The notes: generated by a model from the letters alone, not told the origin. A stretch of 61,589 bases of DNA from Paraburkholderia dilworthii (GCF_000472525.1 NZ_AWZT01000040.1:6254-67842); one strand, 5' to 3'; shown: positions 1 to 8,288, counted from the stretch's first letter. A program made the numbers and translations.

Positions 1-1
1 G

Positions 2-385
2 CCGTGGCAACTCGACGACATCTACCGTATTTTCCCGCGGCTGGAAGAGCGGCGCACGAACGGCGGCGGACAGCTGTCCGGCGGCGAACAGCAGATGCTC
101 GCGATTGGCCGTGCGCTGATGAACCATCCGCGCCTTCTGATGCTCGATGAACCGGTGGAAGGTCTCGCGCCGGTGATCGTGGAAGAAATCGTCGCGCAAC
201 TCAGGCTCATTCGAAAGGCCGGCGTGGCGATTCTGCTTGTCGAGCAGAACCTCGAAGTCTGCACGCAACTCGCGGATCGTCACTACATCATCGAACAGGG
301 CGTGATCGTTTATTCGGGCGACAACGCGTCGTTCGCCGCCGACGATTCGATCAAGGATCGCTATCTGGGCGTCGGCGTGGTCTGA
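2..385 (+). CDS. ABC transporter ATP-binding protein, LivF type (5' end outside window)
   Basis: This is the C-terminal half of a nucleotide-binding subunit that powers a branched-chain amino acid/amide-type ABC importer at the inner membrane. The reading frame is open from base 2. It carries the ABC signature LSGGEQQ, a Walker B strand LLMLDEP and the LLVEQN switch segment typical of LivF proteins. The Walker A part lies upstream of the window. The next gene, an amidohydrolase, starts 32 bases after the stop on the same strand, so the importer probably feeds that enzyme. The family call is secure. The substrate is not visible; an N-carbamoyl or ureido compound is an inference from the neighbour. 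Confidence 0.9.
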   Translation, partial: PWQLDDIYRIFPRLEERRTNGGGQLSGGEQQMLAIGRALMNHPRLLMLDEPVEGLAPVIVEEIVAQLRLIRKAGVAILLVEQNLEVCTQLADRHYIIEQGVIVYSGDNASFAADDSIKDRYLGVGVV

Positions 386-417
386 GCTCGCGCGGACATC
401 ACTACAAGGAAGCATTG

Positions 418-1716
418 ATGCAAGTTCATGAATCCCAACGCAGCGAGGCACTCGGTCGTTTGCGCGTCGACGGCGAACGGCTTTGGAACAGCCTTATGCA
501 GCTCGCACAAATTGGCGCGACGGAGAAGGGCGGTGTCTGCCGGCTAGCGCTGACCGAACTCGATCGCATCGCGCGCGATCAGTTCGTTAGGTGGACAAAG
601 GAAATTGGCTGCACGGTTCGGATCGACGCGATCGGCAATATCTTCGCGCGCCGCGCGGGCTTGCGCGACGACCTGCCACCGGTGATGACTGGCAGCCACA
701 TCGACACGCAACCCACCGGCGGCAAGTTCGACGGCAATTATGGGGTGCTCGCCGGTCTCGAGGTGCTGCGCACGCTGGCCGATGCAAACGTCACGACGCT
801 AGCGCCGCTCGAAGTCGCTGTCTGGACCAACGAGGAGGGCTCGCGCTTCGTTCCGGTGATGATGGGGTCGGGTGTCTTCGCCAGCGCCTTCACGCTCGAA
901 CATGCGCTTGCGCAGCGCGATCGCGACGGCGTCTGCGTGCGCGATGCGTTAGCGGCAATCGGCTACATTGGCGAAAATGCGAAACCGCATACCGTTGCTG
1001 CATATTTCGAAGCACACATCGAGCAGGGTCCGGTGCTCGAAGCGCACGATAAAACCATCGGCATCGTGCAGGGCGCGCTCGGTCAACGCTGGTACGACGT
1101 GACTGTACACGGCATGGAAGCGCATGCAGGACCCACGCCGATGGAATTGCGCCGCGATGCGCTGCTCGTTGCCGCCGATCTGATTCACGCCGTGAACCGT
1201 ATCGCGCTCGGCCATGCGCCGCATGGCCGCGGCACGGTCGGCTGCGTCGACGTGCATCCGAACTCGCGCAACGTCATTCCAGGTCGCGTCAAGTTGACAG
1301 TCGACCTGCGCGCTGCCGACGACACCACGCTCACCGCAATGGATAGCGCGCTGCGCGAAGCGTGCGCGGTCGCGAGCGACAAAGCGGGTATCGCTGTAGA
1401 TATCGAGCCGGTCGTGTACTTCGCGCCGCAACCGTTCGCCGCGGAACTGGTGGCCGCCGTCAAGCAAGGCGCGGATATGCTGGGCCTGTCTTCGATGGAC
1501 GTGATCAGCGGTGCGGGCCACGATGCTGTGTATCTCGCGCGCGTCGCGCCTGCTGCGATGATCTTCGTGCCTTGCAAGGACGGCATCAGCCACAACGAGA
1601 TCGAGGACGCGCGCGCGGATCATCTGGAAGCCGGCTGCAATGTGCTGTTGCACGCGATGTTGAAAGCGGCGCAAACTGTCCAGACAGCGCCAGTGTCGGA
1701 GGGCTCGAACGTATGA
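418..1716 (+). CDS. M20-family Zn-dependent hydrolase (allantoate/N-carbamoyl amino acid amidohydrolase type)
   Basis: A cytoplasmic metal-dependent amidohydrolase of 432 residues, the usual length for the HyuC/AllC/beta-ureidopropionase group. The metal-binding pattern is clear: GSHIDTQ with His94, GGKFDG with Asp105 and TNEEGSRF with Glu139/Glu140. A dimerisation segment follows (AHAGPTPM), and a C-terminal GAGHDA...GISHNE segment holds the last ligands. A TTG lies at 415, but AAGGA at 406-410 is best spaced for the ATG at 418, which I chose. It overlaps the next gene by 4 bases. The family hydrolyses carbamoyl or ureido groups from amino acids; which substrate this one uses cannot be told. 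Confidence 0.88.
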   Translation: MQVHESQRSEALGRLRVDGERLWNSLMQLAQIGATEKGGVCRLALTELDRIARDQFVRWTKEIGCTVRIDAIGNIFARRAGLRDDLPPVMTGSHIDTQPTGGKFDGNYGVLAGLEVLRTLADANVTTLAPLEVAVWTNEEGSRFVPVMMGSGVFASAFTLEHALAQRDRDGVCVRDALAAIGYIGENAKPHTVAAYFEAHIEQGPVLEAHDKTIGIVQGALGQRWYDVTVHGMEAHAGPTPMELRRDALLVAADLIHAVNRIALGHAPHGRGTVGCVDVHPNSRNVIPGRVKLTVDLRAADDTTLTAMDSALREACAVASDKAGIAVDIEPVVYFAPQPFAAELVAAVKQGADMLGLSSMDVISGAGHDAVYLARVAPAAMIFVPCKDGISHNEIEDARADHLEAGCNVLLHAMLKAAQTVQTAPVSEGSNV

Positions 1717-3215
1717 AAATCCTCATCGCGCGGATGAATCACGAGACCAACACATTCTCGCCGGTGGCGACGCCCTTGTCCGCTTTCGGACAGAACGGTA
1801 CGAACATCGGCCCGAGTTTCGGCGACGACGCGTTCAACGACAACAAGGGCATGCAGACCGCGATGGCTGCGTTCATTGACGCCGCTGCGCGCGAAGGCGC
1901 GCAGGTCGTCACGCCGGTGTCGGCGGCGGCCAATCCGAGTGGACCCGTCGAGGCCGCCGCATACGACGCGATCTGCGACGCGATTCTTGCAGCCGCACGC
2001 GGTTGCGATGCGGTGATGCTCGATTTGCACGGCGCAATGGTCGCGGAGAATTCGAACGACGGCGAAGGCGATCTGCTGGAACGCGTGCGCGCTGCACTGC
2101 CCAATGCGCCAATTGCCGTCGCGCTCGATTTGCACGGCAACGTCACGCAGAAAATGATCGACAACGCTGACGTGATCGTTAGCTTCAAGACTTATCCGCA
2201 CGTCGATATGTATGAAACCGGCGCACATGCGGCGCGTCTGCTGTTTGCTCTCATGCATGGCGAAGCGAAGCCGGTGATCGCCTGGCGTCGGCCGCCACTG
2301 CTCACGCACACGCTGCGCAGCGCGACCGCTGAAGGTGCGATGAAGCGTGCCGTCGATGCAGCTCGCGCCGCCGAAGCAGACGGCATGCTCGCGGTTTCGG
2401 TGTTGTCCGGCTTTTCGCTTGCGGATATCGAGGCGCCGTGTATCAGCGTCGTGGTCGTCGGCAACGGCGAACTCGCGCAAGCAGAAGCGGTGGCCGAGCG
2501 CATCGCGCGGCAAATCTGGAATGAGCGCGAGGAGTTCGTCTATCGCAGCGCGCCGCTCGCGGAATCGGTGGCACGAGCCGCTGCGCTTGCAAAAGACGCC
2601 GACAAGCCGGTGCTGCTGCTGGATCATGGCGACAACTGCATGTCGGGCGGCACGTGCGACACAATGGACCTGCTCGAAGAAGCGCTCCGCCAGAAACTCG
2701 ACGGCATCGTCACCGGGCCGTTGTGCGATCCGCAAGCAGTGGCCGCGTTGATGGCCGCGGGTGTCGGCAGCACCGTGACCATCACGATCGGCAACAAGGT
2801 GGGAAGCAGTGCGGTGACGCCGCGTGCGCCCGTCGCGATGACCGGTGTTGTACGAGCGTTGACCGACGGCGAGTATGTGATCAGCGGGCCGACTTACACC
2901 GGGCAGCGGGCCCACATGGGACGCGCTGCGGTGCTCGACACGGGCATGGTGAAACTCGTCGTGACCGAGCACACCCATGAACCGTGGGATCTCGGCGTGT
3001 TCGAAAGCGTAGGCATCGACCCGCGTCGCGCGCGCTTCCTGCTGCTCAAATCGCGCATGTATTGCCGCCCGGTTTTCGTACCGATCTCCGCCGGGCTCGT
3101 GGAGTGCGATAGCCGCGGCGTGACGAGTTCCGACTATGGCCTGTTCGCTTTCAGGAACGTCAAGCGCCCGGTCTTTCCACTCGATGCACACGCCGAGTGG
3201 GAAGCGTCGCATTGA
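1713..3215 (+). CDS. MlrC-like M81 family metallopeptidase
   Basis: A 500-residue protein of the MlrC (microcystin-degradation C) family. The N-terminal MNHETNTFSP stretch at residues 8-17 is the family hallmark. DLHGAMV and ALDLHGN follow, and a C-terminal DUF1485-type half contains LDHGDNCMSGG. The ATG overlaps the stop of the amidohydrolase (ATGA), and GGAGGG at 1698-1703 is well placed. This excludes the longer upstream reading frame. Family members are thought to be metal-dependent peptidases or amidohydrolases. Side by side with an M20 hydrolase and an importer ATPase, it probably acts on the same imported amide-type compound. Function in detail unknown. Confidence 0.87.
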   Translation: MKILIARMNHETNTFSPVATPLSAFGQNGTNIGPSFGDDAFNDNKGMQTAMAAFIDAAAREGAQVVTPVSAAANPSGPVEAAAYDAICDAILAAARGCDAVMLDLHGAMVAENSNDGEGDLLERVRAALPNAPIAVALDLHGNVTQKMIDNADVIVSFKTYPHVDMYETGAHAARLLFALMHGEAKPVIAWRRPPLLTHTLRSATAEGAMKRAVDAARAAEADGMLAVSVLSGFSLADIEAPCISVVVVGNGELAQAEAVAERIARQIWNEREEFVYRSAPLAESVARAAALAKDADKPVLLLDHGDNCMSGGTCDTMDLLEEALRQKLDGIVTGPLCDPQAVAALMAAGVGSTVTITIGNKVGSSAVTPRAPVAMTGVVRALTDGEYVISGPTYTGQRAHMGRAAVLDTGMVKLVVTEHTHEPWDLGVFESVGIDPRRARFLLLKSRMYCRPVFVPISAGLVECDSRGVTSSDYGLFAFRNVKRPVFPLDAHAEWEASH

Positions 3216-3253
3216 GCGTCGCGAGCATCGATAGCATCAATGCCGTCCGGCTC

Positions 3254-3282
3254 TTGTGCAGTTCCGAGAGACTCTCTATAAT
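3254..3282 (+). promoter_or_regulatory. Sigma-70 promoter of tRNA-Val
   Basis: A -35 element TTGTGC (3254-3259) and a perfect -10 TATAAT (3277-3282) are separated by exactly 17 bases. The tRNA begins 13 bases downstream of the -10. Confidence 0.75.
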
Positions 3283-3294
3283 TCGCGCCTCTAC

Positions 3295-3371
3295 AGGCTC
3301 GTAGCTCAGTTGGTTAGAGCACCACCTTGACATGGTGGGGGTCGTTGGTTCGAATCCAATCGAGCCTACCA
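3295..3371 (+). tRNA. tRNA-Val (anticodon GAC)
   Basis: The 77 bases fold as a full cloverleaf. The acceptor stem AGGCTCG pairs with CGAGCCT. The anticodon stem CCACC/GGTGG holds the loop TTGACAT, so the anticodon is GAC (valine). The T arm is GTTGG-TTCGAAT-CCAAT and the CCA end is encoded. No integrase or repeat of the tRNA 3' end is seen nearby. Confidence 0.97.
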
Positions 3372-3384
3372 ACGCATCAGTGGC

Positions 3385-3414
3385 GTAGACGGAAGCGGCT
3401 CCGCTTTCGTCTAC
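3385..3414 (+). terminator. Hairpin downstream of tRNA-Val
   Basis: GTAGACGG-AAGCGG pairs with CCGCTT-TCGTCTAC, giving a stem of about 14 pairs with one G-U pair and a very tight loop. It starts 13 bases after the tRNA CCA end. No long U run follows, so it may be a processing or rho-assisted terminator. It also lies at the tail of the convergent amidohydrolase gene. Confidence 0.55.
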
Positions 3415-3463
3415 TGTCCTGTCGAAACAGCCGCTTCAACTCCTCGCTTTCTTCTCCCTGTAA

Positions 3464-4387
3464 TCAATACGTCGCGCGTTGCAAAGCGGCGGTCGTTGGC
3501 GATGCATTGTGCGCGACGGGCTCAACGTCGAATCCATAGAACGAAAGAGCAGTGGTTCGCAAAATCGCCCCGAGAGCGGCCGAATCGAGACCGACCGAAT
3601 GGAGAGCGACCGAATCGAGACCGACATTAAGCAGCGTCGACAAAGCGTCGCCGTAACTCGTCACCGTTTCGTACTGCGTGTGCGGCCAGTCGCTGCCCCA
3701 CATCAAACGCTCTGCGCCGAACTGCTCGATCAATTGCGTCGTTGCATCGCGAACGAACGGCGAGCCCGGCGCCGCACAGCGATACGCTCCCGACACCTTC
3801 ACCCACACGCGCCCCGTCTTGCCAAAACCGAGCAACGCTTTGAAGCCGCTGTCCTGTGTGCCCAAAGCGGGATCGGGCCGGCCGAAATGATCGACGGCGA
3901 CGCGCAGGCCGCGCTCCAGGAGCCGGTCGATCATCGGCGCCAGATCCGCTGCGTTTCTGTGTAGTTCGACATGCCAGTCTAGTCGCGCAACGTTGTCGAG
4001 CAACGAGGTCCACGGCTGCGCGCGCAGGTCCGGCAGCGCCTGCTCCATCAGATTGAGGCGAATTCCCGTCACGCCACGCCGGTGCAGGTCCGCCAGTTCA
4101 TTGGCGGTTATCTCGGGCGCCACGACGGCGACGCCGCGCAGACGCTGACTGTTCGCGGACAACGCCTGCAACAGATAGCGATTGTCGGTGCCGAGAAAGC
4201 TCGGCTGCACGAGCACAGCATGCGTGATTCCATGCTCGTTCAGCAGCGGCAAATAGTCGTCGAGCGTTGCGTCGTAGGTGGGCGCGTAGCGCCGGTCGCA
4301 CGTCAACGGCAAACCTTGCTCGAAAACATGCGCGTGCGTGTCGACGCCACCTCGTGCAAACGGAGGTGAGGATGCAAAGGCGTTCAT
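3464..4387 (-). CDS. Amidohydrolase_2-family lactonase/hydrolase
   Basis: A TIM-barrel hydrolase of about 307 residues in the family of 2-pyrone-4,6-dicarboxylate lactonase, fuconolactonase and related enzymes. The N-terminal GVDTHAHVF holds the HxH metal or substrate motif. VDHFGRP in the middle and the late MWGSDWPHT are family signatures. I chose the ATG at 4387; an in-frame TTG lies at 4393 inside the end of the MFS gene. The two genes are nearly contiguous and surely co-transcribed. Near the C-terminus a pentapeptide is repeated (VGLDS/VALHS/VGLDS), encoded by a 15-base tandem repeat not expected in this family. The substrate is probably a sugar lactone or aromatic-derived lactone brought in by the MFS partner; this is inference. 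Confidence 0.85.
   Translation of the reverse strand: MNAFASSPPFARGGVDTHAHVFEQGLPLTCDRRYAPTYDATLDDYLPLLNEHGITHAVLVQPSFLGTDNRYLLQALSANSQRLRGVAVVAPEITANELADLHRRGVTGIRLNLMEQALPDLRAQPWTSLLDNVARLDWHVELHRNAADLAPMIDRLLERGLRVAVDHFGRPDPALGTQDSGFKALLGFGKTGRVWVKVSGAYRCAAPGSPFVRDATTQLIEQFGAERLMWGSDWPHTQYETVTSYGDALSTLLNVGLDSVALHSVGLDSAALGAILRTTALSFYGFDVEPVAHNASPTTAALQRATY
3581..3625. repeat. 15-bp tandem repeat inside amidohydrolase gene
   Basis: Three units of CGAATCGAGACCGAC stand head to tail. Units 1 (3581-3595) and 3 (3611-3625) are identical; unit 2 (3596-3610) differs at two bases. The period keeps the reading frame and adds pentapeptides to the protein. Confidence 0.9.
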
Positions 4388-4389
4388 GT

Positions 4390-5709
4390 TCAACTACGTG
4401 GAGAGTTCAGGTTCAGACGCGCTGCGTCGGTGGCATCGTTGGCATCGGCGGACTGCTCCGGCGCTACGCCACGCAGACGCTTGCCGCGCGTTTCGGGAAG
4501 CAGCAGCACCGCGATCATCGCGAGCCCGTACGCAATGGCTGCGTCGATGCCGATGGCCGCGCCGAGCGACATCGAATGGCTCATGTAGCCGACCAGAACC
4601 GGGAAGCCCGCGGACGCAATACGCCCGAAGTTGTAGCAGAAGCCGACGCCGGTTCCGCGCATGTCGGCGGGATACAGTTCGTTGAAGAGCGGGCCAAGGC
4701 TTGCTGGAATGCCCGCGGCGAAGAGGCCCAGCGGAAAACCGAGCACGAGCATCTGCGTGTTCGTCAGCGGTAGCATGACGTACGCGAGCACGGTGACGAT
4801 GCAGCACAAAGCGAACAACGCGATGTTGCGGCGCCGGCCGATGCGATCGAGCAAATACGCGCTCAGCATGCAGCCGCACCAGAACGCGACGATCACGACG
4901 GCGAGGTAGCCGCCCGTATTCAACACCGACAGATGGCGCTCCTTCGCGAGGAACGTGGGCAGCCACGTCATGATCGCGTAGTAGCCGCCGTGAGCGCCGG
5001 TGCCCAGCACGGCACCGACGATCGTGGTTCGCAGCACGCGCGGCTGGAATACCTGCAAGATCTGGCCGAACGCAGAGACTTTGGGCCCCACGCCGGCGCC
5101 GGCGCCGACGGACGCAACGCGCACCGGCTCTTTCAGATTGCGCCGCACGAACAGCACGAGGCCGGCGGGCAGCAGACCGACTGCGAACATCACGCGCCAG
5201 GCGGTGTCGGCGGGCAGCCATGAAAATACCGCGGCGTAGACGAGGACCGCGGCACCCCAACCCACGGCCCATGCGCTTTGCACCGCGCCCATTGCCTTGC
5301 CGCGATGTTCGGTGCGGATCGTCTCCGCCATCAAGACCGCGCCCGCAGCCCATTCGCCGCCGAAGCCAAAGCCTTGCATCGCTTTAAGCAGCAACAACTG
5401 CGGGAAACTTTGCGCGAATGCGCATAGGAAGGTGAAGCCGGCGAACCAGAGAATCGTCATCTGCAAGGTGCGCACGCGGCCGAAGCGGTCCGACAGCGCG
5501 CCTGCAATCCAGCCGCCCAGAGCCGACGAGATCAGCGTGACGCTGCTGATAGCGCCTGCCTGCGTGTGGTCGATACCATAGGCGGCGATGATCGCCGGAA
5601 TGGCGAGCGTGAACATCTGCACATCGAGCGCGTCGAGTCCCCATCCCGCGAAACATCCCCAGAAGGTATTGCGCTCGACTCGCGTGCTTTGCTTGTACCA
5701 CGTGAACAT
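4390..5709 (-). CDS. MFS transporter (sialate/aromatic-acid H+ symporter type)
   Basis: A 12-helix secondary transporter of about 439 residues. It opens with the charged segment WYKQSTRVERNTFWGCFAGWGLD, seen here from residue 3 onward. The loop 2-3 motif GALSDRFGRVR and the central LLLPAGLVLFVRR region fit the NanT/AAHS-like part of the MFS. Two in-frame ATGs exist (5715 and 5709). GGAG lies immediately before the first and 6 bases before the second, so 5709 is the better start. The gene lies divergent to the GntR gene, has a GntR-type site at 5747-5768 in its leader, and runs into the amidohydrolase gene. Confidence 0.87.
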   Translation of the reverse strand: MFTWYKQSTRVERNTFWGCFAGWGLDALDVQMFTLAIPAIIAAYGIDHTQAGAISSVTLISSALGGWIAGALSDRFGRVRTLQMTILWFAGFTFLCAFAQSFPQLLLLKAMQGFGFGGEWAAGAVLMAETIRTEHRGKAMGAVQSAWAVGWGAAVLVYAAVFSWLPADTAWRVMFAVGLLPAGLVLFVRRNLKEPVRVASVGAGAGVGPKVSAFGQILQVFQPRVLRTTIVGAVLGTGAHGGYYAIMTWLPTFLAKERHLSVLNTGGYLAVVIVAFWCGCMLSAYLLDRIGRRRNIALFALCCIVTVLAYVMLPLTNTQMLVLGFPLGLFAAGIPASLGPLFNELYPADMRGTGVGFCYNFGRIASAGFPVLVGYMSHSMSLGAAIGIDAAIAYGLAMIAVLLLPETRGKRLRGVAPEQSADANDATDAARLNLNSPRS

Positions 5710-5746
5710 AGCCATCTCCGTCCGTTCGTTCCTGCCGTTTCTCTAT

Positions 5747-5768
5747 TCATATATAGGACTGTATGTAT
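5747..5768. promoter_or_regulatory. Putative GntR operator, site A
   Basis: The 22 bases match the right part of the 32-bp palindrome at 6711-6742 in 19 positions (shared core CATATATA-GACTG-ATG). It sits 38 bases upstream of the chosen start of the minus-strand MFS gene. Confidence 0.6.
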
Positions 5769-5836
5769 CTTGCGCGCGATCCGGCGCCGGGTCATTGGGG
5801 GATAACCCTTGCTCACCTGCGGATCGCGCAATGCGG

Positions 5837-5870
5837 TACAGTAGTTACTCCTCTGCATAACTGTATGAAT
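5837..5870. promoter_or_regulatory. Putative GntR autoregulatory site B
   Basis: AACTGTATGAAT (5859-5870) matches the half-site GACTGCATGAAT of the 6711-6742 palindrome in 10 of 12 positions. An inverted TACAGT lies at 5837-5842. The half-site ends 2 bases before the GntR start codon, so binding there would block its own expression. Confidence 0.45.
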
Positions 5871-5872
5871 CC

Positions 5873-6616
5873 ATGAATACGGCGTCCTTCGTGTCCAGGC
5901 CGGATGACCGGCTACCCCGTTACCAGCAGTTGCGCGACGATCTCGTCAGCCGCATTGCGGCCGGCGAGTGGGCGCCCGAAAAGGCCATCGCGACCGAGGC
6001 CGAGCTCGGCCAGTTCTACAACGTTTCAACCGGCACCGTGCGCAAGGCGATCGATCTGCTGGTGAGCGACGGCGTGCTGACGCGCACTCAAGGCAAGGGT
6101 ACGTTCGTGCGGCGGCCGCGCTTCGACTCGTCGCTGTTCCGCTTCTTTCGCTTCGTCTCGCGCGACGGCGAGCCGGTGCGGCCCACTGCGCGCGTGCTAA
6201 AGCGCGAAGTGGTGAAGCCCAACGAAGAGGTCCGCAACGCTCTGGGGATGAAGGCGTCGGAAAAGGCAATTCATCTGTCGCGCGTGCGAATGATCGAAGG
6301 GCGCACGGTTCTGTCGGAGGAAATCTGGCTGCCGCGCTCGCGTTTCGAAGCGCTTGCCACGTTGCCGCTCGACAAATTCGAAGACCTGCTGTACCCGCTC
6401 TACGAACGGCTCTGCAAGCAGATGGTGGCGTCGGCGACGGAAGTACTCCGCGTTGAACAGGCTACCGCCGAAACAGCTTCCCTGCTCGGCATCAAAACGG
6501 GCAGCCCGGTGATCCTGGTTCACCGCGTTGCCTCCGACTTCGCCGGCACGCCGTTCGAATGGCGCAGCACGCGCGGCGCGGCCGATACATTCCAGTATCA
6601 GGTCGAAATCCGCTAG
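5873..6616 (+). CDS. GntR/HutC-family transcriptional regulator
   Basis: A 247-residue repressor-type protein. The N-terminal winged helix-turn-helix (about residues 14-78) has the family core PRYQQLRDDLVSRI and NVSTGTVRKAIDLLVSDGVL. A UTRA ligand-binding domain follows (about 95-245). No clear Shine-Dalgarno sequence precedes the ATG, and site B overlaps this spot. The gene sits between two MFS genes and an amidohydrolase gene whose leaders carry matching sites, so it most likely represses both units until the transported compound or a product binds the UTRA domain. Ligand unknown. Confidence 0.9.
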   Translation: MNTASFVSRPDDRLPRYQQLRDDLVSRIAAGEWAPEKAIATEAELGQFYNVSTGTVRKAIDLLVSDGVLTRTQGKGTFVRRPRFDSSLFRFFRFVSRDGEPVRPTARVLKREVVKPNEEVRNALGMKASEKAIHLSRVRMIEGRTVLSEEIWLPRSRFEALATLPLDKFEDLLYPLYERLCKQMVASATEVLRVEQATAETASLLGIKTGSPVILVHRVASDFAGTPFEWRSTRGAADTFQYQVEIR

Positions 6617-6710
6617 GCCTGCGTTCGCTGGCTTTTTCGAGCGAGGGCACTCCGATTCAGAGGCGACTCGGCCCGCTATGCGGGTATCACCTCATGGCGC
6701 TCGGTGCGCA

Positions 6711-6742
6711 ATTCATGCAGTCATATATATGACTGCATGAAT
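6711..6742. promoter_or_regulatory. Perfect 32-bp palindrome, putative GntR operator site C
   Basis: Every base from 6711 to 6742 pairs with its mirror. The half-site is ATTCATGCAGTCATAT and the centre is ATATAT. It begins 95 bases after the GntR stop and ends 36 bases before the ATG of the next MFS gene. Related sequences occur at 5747-5768 and 5859-5870, all in the same regulon. Confidence 0.75.
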
Positions 6743-6778
6743 TTGACTTGCCGATTGGGCCGGGCAAGCGGAGAAACC

Positions 6779-8089
6779 ATGTCCACACAACTAGCATTCG
6801 AGCAGCAGGTCATGAAGAAGATGGCGTGGCGGTTAATGCCGCTTCTCATCGTCATGTTCCTGATTTCGTTCATTGACCGCCAGAACGTCGGCTTCGCCAA
6901 GCTGGAGATGGTGCACGACCTCGGCATGACCGAAGCATCGTACGGACTGGGCGCGTCGCTCTTTTTCATCGGCTATCTGCTGTTCGAGGTGCCGAGCACG
7001 CTCGCGTTGCATCGCTTCGGCGCGCGCGCCTGGCTCGCCCGCATCATGATGACGTGGGGCATCGTGACGGTGCTGATGGCGTTTGCCCGTTCGCTGCCGG
7101 TGTTCTATTCGTTCCGTTTCGCGTTGGGCGTTGCTGAAGCCGGTTTCTATCCGGGCGTCATCTATTACCTCACGCAGTGGTTTCCGCAAAGCTATCGCAC
7201 GAAGGTGCTTGGCTTCTTCACGCTCGGCAGTTCGCTTGCGAACATGCTCGGCTCGCTGATCGGCGGCCTGTTGCTCACGCTAGGCGGCACATGGGGATTT
7301 GCCGGCTGGCAGTGGGTATTTATCGCGACCGGCTTGCCGGCCGTGGTGATTGCATTTGTCGCGCTCAAGTATCTGCCGAATTCGGTGAGCGACGCGCCGT
7401 TCCTCTCGCAACAGGAAAAGGATGTGGTGATCGCCGCACTCAAGCGCGAGGCATCGGACGATGCAAAGGCGACGCATCCGTGGGCCGCACTGCTCGATCC
7501 CAAGGTACTGATGTTCGCGCTGACCTACATGCTGATGTCGACGTCGCTCTACGGCGTCACATATTGGATGCCGACGCTGCTGAAAAACGATGGCGTGTCG
7601 TCGTCGCTCAATGGCGTGCTCAATATGATTCCGTGGGGGCTGGCGACGCTGCTTCTGTTGTGGCTTCCCGGCAAGCTCAAGCGCGAGCGCGTGGTGCTGA
7701 AGGCGATGAGCAGCGTGGCAGGCGTTGGTGTGGTGTGCTTCGCGTCGAGCCTCGTGCTGCCGACCGCGACGCTGCGCTTTGCGGCGTTGTGCTTGGGCGG
7801 GGCGTGCATTCCGTTGCTGTATCCGTGCTTCTGGTCGCTGCCGCCGCGCTTTTTCTCGGGCGCGCGTGCGGCGGCGAGCGTCGCGGCGATCAATGCGATC
7901 GGCAATCTGGGCGGCTTCGCGGGACAGAACCTGATGCCTTATGTCGGCAAGACCGCGCACAGCCAGATCGCGCCGATGCTGGTGCCCACCGCATGTCTGC
8001 TGACCTTGGGGATCGGTACGGCCATTGCCGCTATGATCGGCGCGCGCCGTCGTATGACACTCGAAGCAGGCGCGGTGCGGTCTAGTTAA
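6779..8089 (+). CDS. MFS transporter, anion:cation symporter (ACS) family
   Basis: A 436-residue 12-helix carrier of the phthalate/hexuronate/tartrate permease group. Visible signs are the N-terminal segment MPLLIVMFLISFIDRQNVGF, then LFEVPSTLALHRFGARAWLA and GVAEAGFYPGVIYYLTQWF, all ACS hallmarks. GGAG at 6770-6773 picks the ATG at 6779; a longer frame from 6704 would translate the palindrome and is unlikely. Expression is probably controlled by the GntR protein through the palindrome. It likely imports an organic or sugar acid for the amidohydrolase pathway. Confidence 0.9.
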   Translation: MSTQLAFEQQVMKKMAWRLMPLLIVMFLISFIDRQNVGFAKLEMVHDLGMTEASYGLGASLFFIGYLLFEVPSTLALHRFGARAWLARIMMTWGIVTVLMAFARSLPVFYSFRFALGVAEAGFYPGVIYYLTQWFPQSYRTKVLGFFTLGSSLANMLGSLIGGLLLTLGGTWGFAGWQWVFIATGLPAVVIAFVALKYLPNSVSDAPFLSQQEKDVVIAALKREASDDAKATHPWAALLDPKVLMFALTYMLMSTSLYGVTYWMPTLLKNDGVSSSLNGVLNMIPWGLATLLLLWLPGKLKRERVVLKAMSSVAGVGVVCFASSLVLPTATLRFAALCLGGACIPLLYPCFWSLPPRFFSGARAAASVAAINAIGNLGGFAGQNLMPYVGKTAHSQIAPMLVPTACLLTLGIGTAIAAMIGARRRMTLEAGAVRSS

Positions 8090-8107
8090 GACACACTGGA
8101 TAAAGAA

Positions 8108-8131
8108 GCGGCCGTGCGTGCGCCCGGCCGC
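8108..8131. terminator. GC-rich hairpin between convergent genes
   Basis: GCGGCCG (8108-8114) and CGGCCGC (8125-8131) form a 7-bp stem with a 10-base loop. It lies between the convergent ends of the MFS gene (8089) and the 44-aa gene (8154). There is no strong U run on either strand. Confidence 0.45.
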
Positions 8132-8153
8132 GATAACACGCTGTTGAATCGCC

Positions 8154-8288
8154 TCAAGGGCGAAGCAGATCGAAGCTCGCCAGCACGACCACACCGGTCA
8201 CGGCGATCAGCGCCACCGAATGTTGGCCGAAGTAGAGAAGCGCCGCGGCCGACCACGACGAGAGCGAAAAGACGGCAAGCTTTTTCAT
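8154..8288 (-). CDS. 44-aa membrane peptide coupled to the permease gene
   Basis: A small hydrophobic protein that begins MKKLAVFSLSSW and is mostly nonpolar up to the end FDLLRP. It could form one or two short transmembrane helices. Its ATG (8288-8286) overlaps the TGA of the permease gene (8287-8285) as ATGA, the usual form of translational coupling. That overlap and its charged N-terminus argue that it is real despite its size. It may be a small partner subunit of the permease. I do not recognise the family. Confidence 0.6.
   Translation of the reverse strand: MKKLAVFSLSSWSAAALLYFGQHSVALIAVTGVVVLASFDLLRP

Noticed and set aside
3295..3371. tRNA-Val as attachment site of an integrated element
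   Set aside because: No integrase gene and no second copy of the tRNA 3' end were found in the window.
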